64,000 bases of DNA from assembly GCA_037039685.1 (NCBI GenBank), contig JAWNGF010000001.1, positions 1-64,000 of the forward strand. Reading direction: 5' to 3'. The notes below the pieces were generated by a model. That model saw only the letters and a list, made by a program, of their open reading frames with translations, was not told the origin of the DNA and ran no database searches. The stretch's first letter is position 1, and every line of letters starts with the position of its first letter. This document shows positions 1 through 11,590 of the stretch, piece after piece. Source of the stretch: Ceratobasidium sp. AG-K. Lineage: Eukaryota; Basidiomycota; Agaricomycetes; Cantharellales; Ceratobasidiaceae. A program made the translations under genes and the position numbers.

Positions 1-3000
1 GGTTGGTCACTCCTCCTTCAGAGCAAGAGCAGCTACGCGCTCGTCAAATTACCTATGCGCAAATAAATCGACTCGAAGATCTATGGAGAGAAAATGCCAA
101 CGCCACCTTGGAGGATTTAGAGAAACCGGGAGTGGACGACGAGCCTCAGCCCATTCTTCAGCGGTGAGTGTTAAGCTGGGTTGTCTGGGATTAATCTTGA
201 TGTTCTGCCTGTAGGTATGAAGACGCGTATCAGTATCAAAACATATTTGGTCCTCTTGTCAAGATCGAGGCAGATTATGACAAAAGATTAAAGGAATCTC
301 AGACCCAGGAAGATGTAGTGATTCGCTGGGATCAAGGCCTCAATCAGAAACGTATTGCGTGGTTTAATTTTCCGAAGCTCGAGAGTGGCGAAGTCCGACT
401 AGCAGTTGGAGATGAGTTACGTCTACGTTACCACGGGGAAAGCCATCATGCTTGGGAGGGGTCTGGTCATGTCTTGAAGATCCCCAACAGTGAGTAGGCT
501 ACCTTGGAATTTTTCGAAATTAAAAATTAAAAAAATCTTCGATAGACATATCGGATGAAATTGGCCTCGAGTTGCGACGAAACGATGGCGTTCCTGTGGA
601 TTGTACTCATGGGTTCTCCGTTGACTTTGTTTGGAAGTCCACAAGCTTCGACCGGATGCAACTGGCGATGAAGACTTTTGCAATCGATGAGAAAAGCGTC
701 AGCGGTTACATTGTAAGCATCTCTGTTTGGCCTTCCTCCTTGATGACGAGACGAATTGGAATAGTATCATAAACTGTTGGGACACGACCTTGAGCCAACC
801 GTTCTACGTACACAAATGCCCAAACGCTTCTCGGCTCCCGGACTCCCCGAACTCAACCACTCCCAAATGTACGCCGTCAAGAGCGTTCTCCAGAAGCCAA
901 TTTCCCTCATTCAAGGACCACCTGGAACCGGCAAAACAGTCACGTCGGCTTCCATCGTTTATCACCTCGCCAAAATGAATCCTGGTCAAGTCTTGGTTTG
1001 CGCACCTTCCAACGTAGCCGTCGATCAATTAACCGAAAAAATTCATGCGACTGGGCTCAAAGTCGTCCGTCTCACTGCTAAATCACGTGAAGCGCTCGAA
1101 AGCTCCATTTCCTTTTTGACGCTTCACCGTCAAGTTGCAGCATATACTTCACATACCGAGCTCCAGAAACTCATTCAGCTGAAGAATGAGTTGGGGGAAC
1201 TCAGCCAGTCTGACGAGCGCAAGTACAAGACACTCGTGCGGAATGTCGAGCGTGAAATCCTGGCCGCGGCAGATGTGATTTGTTGTACTTGCGTGGGGAC
1301 AGGCGATCCAAGGTTATCAAAACTGAAGTTTAGGACGGTGCTAATCGATGAAGCGACTCAAGCTGCTGAGCCAGGTAAGAACTCTTTTTTATAGCCAAAA
1401 AAGCGGCTGCTGATTCTTTGGCTCCAGAGTGTATGATACCTTTGGTCCTGGGATGCAAGCAGGTTGTCCTAGTAGGAGATCACCAGGTGGGTCATGGATT
1501 GGCCGTCTCGGACGACGATTAATTCGGAATTCGGTAGCAACTTGGACCAGTGATTATGAACAAAAAGGCTGCTCGTGCTGGCCTGACCCAATCACTATTC
1601 GAACGACTAGTACTCTTGGGTAACCGACCTATTCGGCTCCAAGTCCAGTATCGCATGCACCCGTGCCTTTCCGAATTCCCTTCAAACATGTTCTATGAAG
1701 GCACTCTTCAGAACGGCGTTACCGCCCCAGAGAGACTACGGAAGAACGTGGATTTCCCATGGCCGGTCTCGGATACACCGATGATGTTCTACCAGAACTT
1801 GGGCCAGGAAGAGATTTCGTCTAGCGGGACTTCATTTTTAAATCGGTGAGGCGCATGTTGCTGAAATAAAAGTTGTCACTTCTCAATATTTTCAGAACCG
1901 AGGCATCAAACGTAGAAAAGATCGTAACTAAATTCTTCAAAGCAGGAGTTGTTCCTGGCCAAATCGGCGTTATTACTCCTTACGAAGGCCAACGTTCATA
2001 CATTGTCAACTATATGCAATATCACGGCACCCTCAAGAAAGATTTGTACAAGGAGGTTGAGGTGGCCAGCGTGGATGCGTTCCAAGGACGAGAAAAGGAT
2101 TACATTATTGTAAGTTGCGTCCGAAGCAACGAACACCAGGGTATTGGTTTCTTGAACGACCCGAGACGCCTGAACGTGGCGCTTACTCGAGCTAAATATG
2201 GTGTCGTAATTTTGGGCAACCCAAAAGTTCTGAGTAAAGTACGCCCTCACTCAGCACAAACGTTCACTCTTACTGATGTTTTTACGATTAGCATGCCCTA
2301 TGGCACTATCTTCTCACGCACTACAAGGAAAAGCAGTGCCTCGTCGAAGGTCCACTGAACAACTTGCAACCCAGCATGATTCAGTTTAGTAAACCCCGTA
2401 GGACGTTAAATAAGTCGATGGAACAGTTCCGTCGCCACGATTACAGCGATGCCGAGGCAACTAGTGGCGCCCCAGTTCTTAACGATGGTACGAATTACTA
2501 TAGGTCAAGGCTACAGGTCATACTCACTCACATCTAGCACGCCGGGCCGCGCCGAGCGCCTACGACAGCAATTATTACCGTACCCATGACCCCCTCGGAT
2601 ATATTCCCTCCGACGTTCAATCCACAAAGTCCTCAGTGTCCGGATTGCCCCATTTTGGAGCTACCGCCTCGTTCGGACCTTCTAAACAGAAAGCTTCCGG
2701 CCAAAAACGCGCGACTTACGCAAGTTACGCGAGCTCTATCATATCTCAAGATGTGCCCGGCGCACCCGGGGGGACGGATACGAGCAGCGTCGCAGGCTCT
2801 CAGTTTGAACACAACGGAAGCATTGTGTTTTCTCAATCTGATCGACTTAGAAGGCGTAACTCATTCTCGTCTATGGCTGGTACATCCGACCTTGGGAGTA
2901 TCTCAACGTACGACTACAAGAGCCAAGATAGCGTAATTGACGCCGACGACACCGAGTCCCAATACTCTCACAGCGTGCAATCGGGCGTGACCGAGTTCTG

Positions 3001-3001
3001 A
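1..3001 (+). CDS. UPF1: UPF1/NAM7 RNA helicase, 5' truncated by the window edge
   Basis: ATP-dependent superfamily 1 RNA helicase of nonsense-mediated mRNA decay, acting on terminating ribosomes in the cytoplasm. The sequence enters in the region before the helicase core ([17 protein letters not shown]), continues through [16 protein letters not shown], then Walker A GPPGTGKT (about 915-938), DEAT (about 1347), the RecA2 motifs QYRMHP and [10 protein letters not shown], and motif [10 protein letters not shown]. The coding sequence is broken by short introns at about 165-213, 492-544, 713-770, 1375-1427, 1490-1550, 1846-1895 and 2235-2292. The C-terminal tail after about 2540 is rich in Ser and Gln, as in other UPF1 proteins, and stops at 2999-3001. 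The N-terminal Cys/His-rich UPF2-binding domain lies outside the window. Identification is by direct similarity to the known family and is nearly certain. Confidence 0.95.
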
Positions 3002-3884
3002 AGCTGAAACTAGTTTATTTGCTTTCAGATATTGTAATGTGATTTTGTTTCAAGTAACTAAAAGTGTTCGATGCACCTAATATAGTACTCGGCTGTGCAA
3101 CGGATGTGTTGCGTGGGTACGGTGACCCACGAGAAAGTGCCTGCACGCATACACGTTGCTTCATGCAGGCCGAGATACTGTAAATTGGGTGCTACTTACT
3201 GTGGCGTAGCGATTCGGATGAGCTCCGGTATTTACCTACATTGGTCCCAGACTTCATTTCCTTCCAATTAGACTATATGGCACTGGCATCGACGTGCAGC
3301 CGTTGCCCCATACCTATCGGCCAGGTATTCCAGAAATATATCGTAGCGGCAAGCAAGGGACGAACAAATCGATATGGTTAGCGACTCAAACCTTGTTTTG
3401 GCCTCATGTTATCAGGACGAGCGCTCGGATACTCGAACCGTGATACTCACAAGTCCGACGCTGATCAAGCACTCGTTTAACCCCCTTTCGGAAATTCCGG
3501 AAGTCCTCCACCCTCCTAAATTATTGGCGTTTTAAGGCCTACCGGAGATATGGAAAGGCCATGGATGCGAATCCAGGCGTATCCGACCTGTAGGTTTGAT
3601 ATCAGAGCAAGCTTTGACACCGAATAACTGAATGTTTATCGCTGAGTTTTGGTCAGCTATAGCTGGAACAGGTCATGTTTCTCGCGGCGCCTCGGATGAG
3701 AACGCTAAAGTCACAGTTTCCATAGCCTCGAGGCTGCTTGCGCCCTGACGAGCGCTGAAGAGCAAGATGGATTAGGGGTAAATTTCCCTCGCTTCTGCTG
3801 TGTTGGCGTAGCTTCAGGGACACGGGTTTGAGATGTTTCATACGTACATGCTACGGTCCTTGATTCTCAGGAGGGGATTATCGG
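3002..3884. other. intergenic, no gene seen
   Basis: The stretch has many stops in all frames and no recognised protein. A short minus-strand reading frame at 3653-3841 has no recognisable content. It probably holds the UPF1 3' UTR and the upstream region of the next gene. Confidence 0.5.
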
Positions 3885-3891
3885 TATATAA
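3885..3891 (+). promoter_or_regulatory. TATA-like box of the 3956 gene
   Basis: TATATAA lies 65 bp before the ATG at 3956, a plausible core promoter position. The assignment is by motif only. Confidence 0.45.
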
Positions 3892-3955
3892 TTTCGCCAG
3901 CCCCGGCATCGTTGCACTTACGACCCGTCCTCCCTAGCTCCTCCCTGCTTTCAAC

Positions 3956-6303
3956 ATGCAACAATCTGAAACCCTGTTCGCCGACATTGCTACGTCTCGT
4001 TTAGATGAACGGTATCCAGCAACCACAGTCATCTATGACCTTATCCAGCATATCGGCACCGATGTATCGGGATTTAGACGCAACCCCCAGACATCGTATA
4101 GACTTGTCGAGCTCGCTCGGGACCTTCACGATGAGATCAACAACAGAATCAAGTATGTAGATGCAAGCGGCGACTGGGAGGCGTACGATGTATACACTCA
4201 AGCAATTGATCCACTAGAAGAGTAAGTTACCGTTACACCGAACCGGGTGTTCCTGAGCTAATATCTTAAACACTTGGTGGTCAGTCTCCTGTTTGGCATA
4301 GTGCCTGTCGCAGACGAGGAGCAAGACGAACATCTTACCGCCGCATCCTCAGTCGAAGAATGCAAGCAGTCTATCGAAAAATGGATCAAGAACCGCAAAT
4401 TGATTCGCACTGGTCTTAAAGCCCTGAGGACGAGCGACAAACTAAAGGTACACGATCTCCGTTGGAGCATACCCTGCCCGAACTTTGCGCACTAACTACT
4501 CGGGGTTAGGCACTTATACCCGCGCCGAACGATAGCGAGGACGATATTTTTGATGCGTATACACACGACGACCGTGGCTTCTTGAATAATCTACTGTCGG
4601 AGATTAAAACTAATGCATCGGGCATTCACCGGTATGTACCCTCAATCTATGCCTTTGCTCTATTGAGCCAATACATGTACTAGCCGAAAGACCAAGGCAC
4701 TGCTTGAAAAGGTGGCCATTGGCCTCGAGAGTATTCAGAATCTGCCCATCGATGCCTCTAAGGCGTCGGTTGAGGAGGTATGCTGGCTTGTATGCGTATC
4801 GAGGGAGAAATAAACTCATCAAAGCCTGCGGCAAATAGGAATTGTCCGCACTTTCCATCAAATGCGCTATGATTGTATATGGCGTCACGAAGATTATCAC
4901 TGAATGCTCAGCTGCGCCAGAGTTGCTTGATCATTATCAGTCGGATGTTGTTTGGAATGCGGCACAAAAGTAAGCCTTGTTCAACTCTCAGTAATCAAAA
5001 CTGCCCCTGATTCCCACCGGTAGACTCGTTGATGATGTATTCCAAGGACTCAAGTCTCGAAAATCTACACTTGCGGATCTTGAAGCCGAGTATTCTGCCT
5101 TTGAGAACATTTTACTGGTGAGTTGTCAAATAAGCACAGTTAGCCAAGCAACTACCGGCGCTTACACTCTTCATACAACGATAGAAAATATCGACCATCG
5201 AAACTCCTGAGGCGTACCGTCGACTTGTACAGCTTATTGGAAAGATTGGCCGAGCATACCACGCTCAATCGCTTGCATTGGTACTTCTATGTCGAGAAGC
5301 TGTCGCCCATTTCCAACACAACAAGAACATGAAGAACTACGATGCAGTTGAAAAGTAAGTGTTAGTTGTTTGTGAGGTTCCTTTAACACTGACATTGCTC
5401 ACCAGTGCACTCGAAGAGACTGTGAAAGCGCTGAAAGCGGCGACTCGAGTAGCAGCAGCAGAAGCGAACACCCTGTCCCAGGGAGCTGCAGAGCAAGCCA
5501 GTGCTGATACGACAGCCGACACAGCAGAGATGGAGAGTGTTGCATCATCGAGCAGCATAGGAACCGATGATTTTGCGACCGAGGAGCACTGCACAAAACT
5601 TTTCGAAGACTCCGTGAACGCGTTGAAGAATTGCTTCGAGGAGATAGGGGTTGGTTGCTCTCTTGTGCAATAATTATTAACATAGACAACGCTAACTCCC
5701 ACTCCACCTAGCTTGAAGGCAAGGCCAATCCTCGGGAAAGTTTAGACGCGGCACGAGAGAAAGATAGGACGCGAGTTGAGCAAGTTAAAGAGAAGCTTGC
5801 TGGGGTAAGTGCGCTACGGAACATATTCACATATACTTATAATATTTACCGAAATCAGCGACCAACCAGGCGAGAACTTGTAACGGTCACAATCGAAGTG
5901 CACGAGGGCGACCAAAGTGGTAACTTGGTGACAGTAAAGACCTGTATGCATACCCCGCTTTACTCGTATCCAGAAGTTAAATACATGTCTCTTTCCAGGT
6001 CGCGTACCCTCCACTTGCCGAATCTCCTTTATCAAGTGGAGTGTAGCAAAGGAATTGCCAAATATGGATCTATCAAATCCCGAAACGTCCTATTTTGAGA
6101 CCCCCTCGACTGAAGGCAGGCAAGCCGTTCGTATCTCACCTAATGAGAGCATCCAATCATTCAGTAATGACGGAAGGATCTCGCTGCATCTGATTGTCGG
6201 TGTGAGCGAGAGTGAAGACGAAAGTGAGATACCGAACACGGGAGACATTACGGCCACCCCCTCGCCTCGGGCGACCACACCAGTTTTAGCATGCGAATCT
6301 TGA
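3956..6303 (+). CDS. unrecognised multi-exon protein with coiled-coil character
   Basis: About eleven exons can be joined by GT-AG introns of roughly 45-60 bp, giving a protein near 580 residues. I do not recognise the family. The N-terminus begins MQQSETLFADIATSRLDE. The middle is helical and charged, for example the exon with SIEKWIKNRKLIRTGLKAL. Residues from the exon at about 5404-5650 are Ala/Thr/Glu-rich and low in complexity. The C-terminus (about 6050-6300) is acidic and Ser-rich, ending ...TTPVLACES, and looks disordered. The start was chosen because it follows a TATA-like box by 65 bp and opens the first good exon. No signal peptide or membrane segment is visible. The gene is convincing through its splice pattern and reading frames; its function is unknown. 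Confidence 0.65.
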
Positions 6304-6806
6304 TCAGCATTGATAAATTACCATACATATGTCTCATAACGTACCCAGTGAAGTGTTCTGAACTAATGAAATTCGAACGGGACAAAGTTGTTCGTGCCCA
6401 TGGTGACATGATGGCTCCAAAAGCCTACTTTGCATTGGATCCTATCTTACATCTGGGCCAGAAACTATGCAAGTAGTTCAGAAGGCGGAGAATGTTATGA
6501 ATAAGCTCTTGAACTTGCCTTTCATGAATTAGCAAAGCAACCGAGGTGCTTTTCAGACACTTCCCACCAGGGCTTCCCAATGGTAGTGGCATGAGGCTGC
6601 ATACAGGCGCTCATCAGTTGTAACCATGACCTTGGCTACCCTGCACCCATGATGATTGGTCGTTCAGCTAGAACTATAAGATTAGTCGTCGCATATAAAG
6701 CTCCCGTAGACCCACCTGTCACTGCACTATCGAAATTCGAGCTCGCTGGGCTTCATCATAACATTTTCCCATTCCACATTCTCTGCCCTGATAACTACCC
6801 TTCATA
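6304..6806. other. intergenic with promoter of the next gene
   Basis: No coding region is seen. A TATAAA at 6694-6699 lies 108 bp before the ATG at 6807 and is a plausible promoter element. Confidence 0.45.
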
Positions 6807-7610
6807 ATGGTCACGTTGGTGCCCTCTTGTATGTACAAAATGTCTCAATACAGATCAATTGGCTAATATTGGCTACGTAGTTGACCTCCCCCCTTCAATC
6901 AAGGCGCTACAATCGGGTTGGCAGACTACCTTTCAGAGCGCCGCAACGGTGGTTTGTGCCGTTTGTTCTAAATTGGTGCCGGATATTTAAATTAACGTAC
7001 TCTATCTAGTCGGCATTGCTCGCTGCGGTCGAAGGCCAGTTGTTCGTCTTTGTCGAGGGTCTGGAACCGCCTACTGAGGGCGCAGTCGCTCGGGGTTCTG
7101 GACCACCCAAGGTGGACCTATCGAGCCCCAGCGGCCAAGCTTTGCTTTGCTTTACGTTCTTGACTTTCTTGCTCAGCATTGGCGCAACAGTCAGCTCTCT
7201 CATACTGAGCGACCAGGTTGCCGAGCTTCCAGTCCGAGGATATGAGACCAAAGATATAATAGACAAGGATGCAGAAATTAAGGGAACGGGGATGCAAATC
7301 ATGGTCACATACGGGTTGGAAAGTAGCTTGAGTTGGTTCATGTGGCACTGTAAGTTCACATGGTCCACCCGTAGCAAGGAACTCACGAGTCGCGTTGACA
7401 GGGCTTTCAATGCTCATTCTGGGATATTTGTCACTGCTAGTGCAAATAGTCATATACGTCTCGCTTACCCAAACTCGGCTCGTTAATATTTTTGTTGGGG
7501 TTGGGACTTTCTGGGTTCTCCTGCCGCTGATTGCCTTCTTCCTGCCATCGCGCAAGCAGAGCATCAGACACGATTACGTGAAAATAAGTCACACCAAGAC
7601 CGAGACATAG
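6807..7610 (+). CDS. small multi-pass membrane protein, unrecognised
   Basis: Four exons join in frame across introns at about 6829-6880, 6955-7012 and 7350-7401. The protein starts MVTLVPSFDLPPSIKALQ and ends ...KISHTKTET, about 210 residues. After a soluble N-terminal half (VEGQLFVFVEGLEPP) come hydrophobic stretches. One is near residues 75-100 (ALLCFTFLTFLLSIGATVSS), one around SLSWFMWH...MLILGYLSLLVQIVIYV, and one around FVGVGTFWVLLPLIAFFL. This suggests three or four transmembrane helices with a basic C-terminal tail. I do not recognise the family. Such small membrane proteins are frequent and lineage-specific in Agaricomycetes, which is a general statement and not a match. Confidence 0.6.
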
Positions 7611-7770
7611 CAGTCCTTTTCAACGCATCTCTGTACACGTTTGACCAAATCATCTCGACTTGAATATTAATTGTGTAAATTAAGGGGTGAATTGATCACG
7701 TGCTTCGTTTGGTGCTGTACAGTTGTTCCATTCCCATACCCAACTACCACCGGTACCCCGTTCTTTGAGC

Positions 7771-8441
7771 ATGGTTTCCTCAATATCTCCAACGCTACTC
7801 CCTCCGCCCCAAATATTTCCATTTCTTTTACCCAGACCCCACCAACCACACCCGACTCCAATACCACGCCACGGCCCCACCAAATTCAGCGAAAGGCGCG
7901 ACTTGAAAGAGGAAGGCGACATTCTAAGTGACGAGGAGATGGAGGTCGAAGAAATGGTAAGCTGTTAGTAGGCGTCCACATGGGAAAGAGTTGTGTGAAT
8001 ACTTATATCTTATTGTAGACATACGGGCATATGGACATGGGTTTCTTGTTCCACTTGGGAAGCATATGACACTCGACGAGGAGAACGCGGACGTACGTAC
8101 ACTTGCAACTTCCCTCATCGTTCCTCGAACCTTACCCACTCATCCAGGCAGGAGAACCATCCGAACCGGGCAGCACGTCCGATACCAACTCGCAAACCCA
8201 GTCCGCCTCACAGGTCGACGAAGCCGCCACGGACCTCGATGCCGATATGCAAGATCTAGATGCAGATGTGCAAGATCTGGACGCGAGCACTCAAGATCTG
8301 GACGCAAGCGTGCAGGATTTGGATGCGAGTCTGCAGGATCTTGATGCCAGTGTGCAGGACCTCGACGCGGATATTCCAAACGAGGATTCAGAGGCAGATC
8401 AGAGCGTAGTAGACGACGAACGCGTCGATCAGGGGCTTTAG
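7771..8441 (+). CDS. acidic heptad-repeat protein
   Basis: Three exons, with introns at about 7957-8018 and 8092-8147, give a protein near 180 residues. The N-terminus (MVSSISPTLLPPPQIFPF) is Pro-rich, followed by an acidic stretch (DILSDEEMEVEE) and the segment GFLFHLGKHMTLDEENAD. The C-terminal half contains seven perfect-length copies of a 7-residue unit (DLDASVQ-like) from 8233 to 8379. It ends in an acidic tail ...DDERVDQGL. The unit spacing predicts one long acidic amphipathic helix or coiled coil. The start is uncertain because upstream in-frame codons exist. The small size, HLGKHMT-like segment and acidic tail recall APC15-type subunits of the anaphase-promoting complex, but this is a weak resemblance and I do not assign it. 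Confidence 0.55.
8233..8379 (+). repeat. 21-bp tandem repeat, seven units, in frame
   Basis: Seven consecutive 21-bp units encode DLDA-(D/S)-x-Q. Codon usage differs between units (gat/gac, ctc/ctg/cta), so the repeat is not a very recent expansion. Confidence 0.9.
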
Positions 8442-9300
8442 GCGCGAGTGAAGGTAGTTATATTATTGCAAATATCAAATGAATCCGATAAAATTACGAG
8501 TCGGGTATTGACACAATGTGGGTATGATCGACGAGAACTCAAACTCGTGCACCTTGCGTTTCTTGTCTGTTGACGGTACATCCCCCATGATATTGAGCCT
8601 AGATACTGTCCCAACTCTTCGATGCCCATGTACCTCCGTGCATCGCACTCTACATAGTGCCAGGCGCCGACTCGTTTTGCAAAGTTGATTCCCTAGTGAA
8701 AAATGGGTAAGCGTTCAGGGCCATGGGAAGACACGATACACGTACCTCTTCAGTGGTCACAAAAGCTTCAGACGCATACTTGCATGTGGGCCGATCGCGC
8801 GTTTCCATTTTGCATCCAACGATGGCTGAGGGGATACGAAGGCAATAGTGTGTCGCCTGTGGTATCCACTTGGTCTCAATGTTCGTCGAATTGGCGGGGT
8901 CATCGAGTGAGAAAATAAATGCTATCATGGAAGTATTTCTGGACTCGTGGATTAAGCACTGGTGGGCACTTGATGGCAAATGGGACTTACCGGTAGTCAG
9001 AACGCAACAGCCCTTCGTGTTCGCCGCTGACACTGTCAACCGACTTTAGGTTTACGGCACCCAATTCGAGCACAGGTTCATCACCTAGCGTTGGCCCAAG
9101 GGTGCCCGTCTCCTATAACCGGCGTTCTGTTTTGTCAACGAGACTCAATGGAAGGGGGGGGGGGACGTACCAGGGCATCTTAAAGCGAAACACCCAGATG
9201 ACATCAGCCTTGACGTCCTCGTCATCGCCAACTTACAGCACCTTGGCATCGAGGCTCCCATTGTCGTTGAGCTTGAAGAATGGGAGCATGGAGTTTCTAA
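8438..9300 (-). pseudogene. decayed Rho-family GTPase relic (copy 1)
   Basis: On the minus strand exons can be read that follow the Rho GTPase order. A P-loop region at about 9205-9243 aligns by position with copy 2 but reads GDDEDVKAD instead of GxxxxGK(S/T), and an in-frame TAA precedes it. A switch II-like segment GEHEGLLRSDYR corresponds to QEDYDRLRPLSY. Then come IAFIFSLDDPANSTNIETKW and IVGCKMETRDR (the place of the NKxD motif), and finally FAKRVGAWHYVECDARRYMG, matching the AxxYxECSA region. Introns fall at the same places as in copy 2. The loss of the phosphate-binding loop means it cannot bind GTP normally. The second half has no stop and could still be expressed as a fragment. Confidence 0.7.
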
Positions 9301-9730
9301 ACCTGCCAGTATCACTCAGCCCAAGGAGTTTGAGAAAACTCCTTGTTTGATGTAATCTCACGGGTTCTACGCGTGTGAGGCCTTTCGAAGAGCTTTAGCG
9401 CCGCGCGCTTTTCTCGTTGTATGCGCGCCCGCATGCTTACCTCCCGCCCGCAGGCACCATTCTCGGCTCGCAAGCCGTTCATCACCGCCGCGTTCGGTCG
9501 CTTTCCGTATTTGCTCAGGTGAGACGCTTCTCCCAGCCGACCAGGACGCTTCCTGACGTCCGAACCCTTCGCGCAGATCGTCATCTATCCTAATGCGATA
9601 TTGCCATTAAGCGCACGGTCCGTGCACGATGCTTTTTGGCAGTTGGGACCTCGCATTGGGATGACGGACGGTATGTGTCTGTTTGTCGCATACAAACACC
9701 GACTCACCGACGCGCATAGAAAAATGAAGG

Positions 9731-9751
9731 GGGGCATTCCTCGAATGCCCC
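9731..9751. repeat. perfect short hairpin
   Basis: The arms GGGGCATTC and GAATGCCCC flank a 3-base loop. It sits immediately before the first copy of a 39-bp direct repeat. Confidence 0.6.
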
Positions 9752-9888
9752 GCTCGCCCGCTGGCGTTGATTTCATTTTTCTCGCGTTAGGTATGTGCTC
9801 TCTCGAGCTCGCGCTTCACGCGCCACGTCCGTAGCATTCAGCTGATTGTCGCTCGCCCGCTGGCGTTGATTTCATTTTTCTCGCGTTA
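9751..9888. repeat. 39-bp direct repeat, two copies 99 bp apart
   Basis: Copies at 9751-9789 and 9850-9888 both run from CGCTCGCCCGCTGG to TTTCTCGCGTTA with no mismatch seen. Function is unknown; it could be a local duplication or the footprint of an excised element. Confidence 0.8.
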
Positions 9889-11590
9889 CCCGCCTCTCCT
9901 CTCCCTAGGTTTCTGGCCGTTTGTCTCTGTTACCTTCTCGTCCAGTTGTTTTTCTCTTTTTTACTTACTTTCTCTTTCTCGGACTTACAACTTTTCCGAC
10001 TCTTCACGGACGCTTCTCCTCTCATGCTCGGACCCCAAAAAACGGTGACGCTTCACCTTCATACTATTTCGCTACGACTCTACTCTTTCGTATTTGTTTT
10101 TTGACGGTCTTAATTCTTTTCCGTTTTTTCGCTGTGCTCTCTGTTGCTCTCGCTACTACTATTTTTCGTTCACGCTTTGATGTATTTGTAGTACGCGCTC
10201 GGATGGCCCACCCACCCTCGCGCTTTGCTCGTGTCTCGGCCAATTCCACTCCGTTTCCATTGGGCGGCCGCTCCGCGGCTCGCCCGGCTCCGCTATTTTC
10301 CCGCGCGATCACATAAGCCAGGTCACGACCTCGTCGTGTATTCTCTCGTCGTTCATCGAGCACGGGTTGAAATCCCACATCGTCGTGGAGGAGCAAAGTG
10401 TGTATTAGATCTGCTTCAAGTGGCATGATAAATTTAGTGCAGGATGAGTGGAATGGCATGCCAAGCCGTGGCGCCGGTGGCTTGGGTCGCTTAGGAACGC
10501 GCTACTGGATAGTGGAGGTGGGAAGCGGTGATCATTTCGCTTCGCACGTGATCGCGTCGCGTTTGATAGATGAGCGTCAATCCGCGATCATCGACTCTCT
10601 ACTAGTTGAGGGTTCTCTTCACTGCCGCCGTATTATATGGGAAGCGTACGGAGCGCTACGACTTTGATGATACAGTAGGTATTCATAACGAACTGCACGA
10701 AAGGATGACCGAGCGGAAATCGAACCGCATCCTGCGTCTGCCCAGTTGACGGTCTCCTTCGGCAAGTTAATTCCCAAAATCGCTGATCGTCAGACATGCA
10801 CTTGGCCAGTGACAGTGAATACATAGCCAAGGCATTTTATGACAAGCCGACCACACCAAGTTGGGCTCTCCCGTTCAGTCGCTAACGAGTTCCACCTTGA
10901 ACCTTTGATTCGTGTCGCTATCTGGACTTGACCCGGACTCAAACAGGAGATGGACGCAACAGCTCAACTAAACAGTTCCAGTGGGTAATTCCACATGGCT
11001 GCAATGTTCGACCAATAACCGAGACGACGGCTAGAGCTAACTACGAGTTGAGAGTAATTGCATAGGTTCTCAGTAGTATGCGCCTAATAACGGGCCTGAG
11101 TTTCCGGGTTCGTATCCTTGGGTCACTTTCCACTTTGTATTCAAGCTTTGGATAGGTCAGGGACCTTTCGGTGAGGAACCTGGGTCAGAGGTAGTGGAGC
11201 TCGAACTATTGCAGCTGTTTGTCGAAGCGACCACGAAGGCCACTGGGAACAGGGTCTGAGTTGGGAGGGTAAATTATCAAACTCATCTTCAGTTGAGTAA
11301 CCTGTCAACAAGTATCGTCAGCTCTTTCCAATAGGTCCGCGCGAGTCAATGTTATGCCAGGATAAACCAACTCAAGTGATTGATCTAAAATGCACCGTAA
11401 CATCAAGTTCCATTCCCTTGGTCCCGAGAAATTATCATTATTGTTTACCGCTACATAGAATGATTTATAGCAAAAGTGAAGGGTAGAGCCTGAGCCTCGG
11501 AGGATAACATAAGTACACAGGGCGCCAGTGGCTTAACTTGGCAGGTGATCGGGTTTGCCCTAATTTAGACGCCATCACGAGAAGCCAACC

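Larger units (their letters stand above)
9301..11590. other. long gene-poor stretch
   Basis: No protein was recognised on either strand. It holds a G-run just upstream (9158-9170), a 9-bp-stem hairpin at 9731-9751, a 39-bp direct duplication, and T/C-rich DNA at 9900-10200. Open frames at 9312-9584 (minus) and 9921-10316 (plus) have no recognisable content and are probably chance frames in skewed sequence. Confidence 0.45.

Noticed and set aside
10690..10770. tRNA-like T-arm (GGTTCGATTTCC) on the minus strand
   Set aside because: No acceptor-stem partner or D-arm could be paired upstream at the expected distance, so no tRNA gene is supported.
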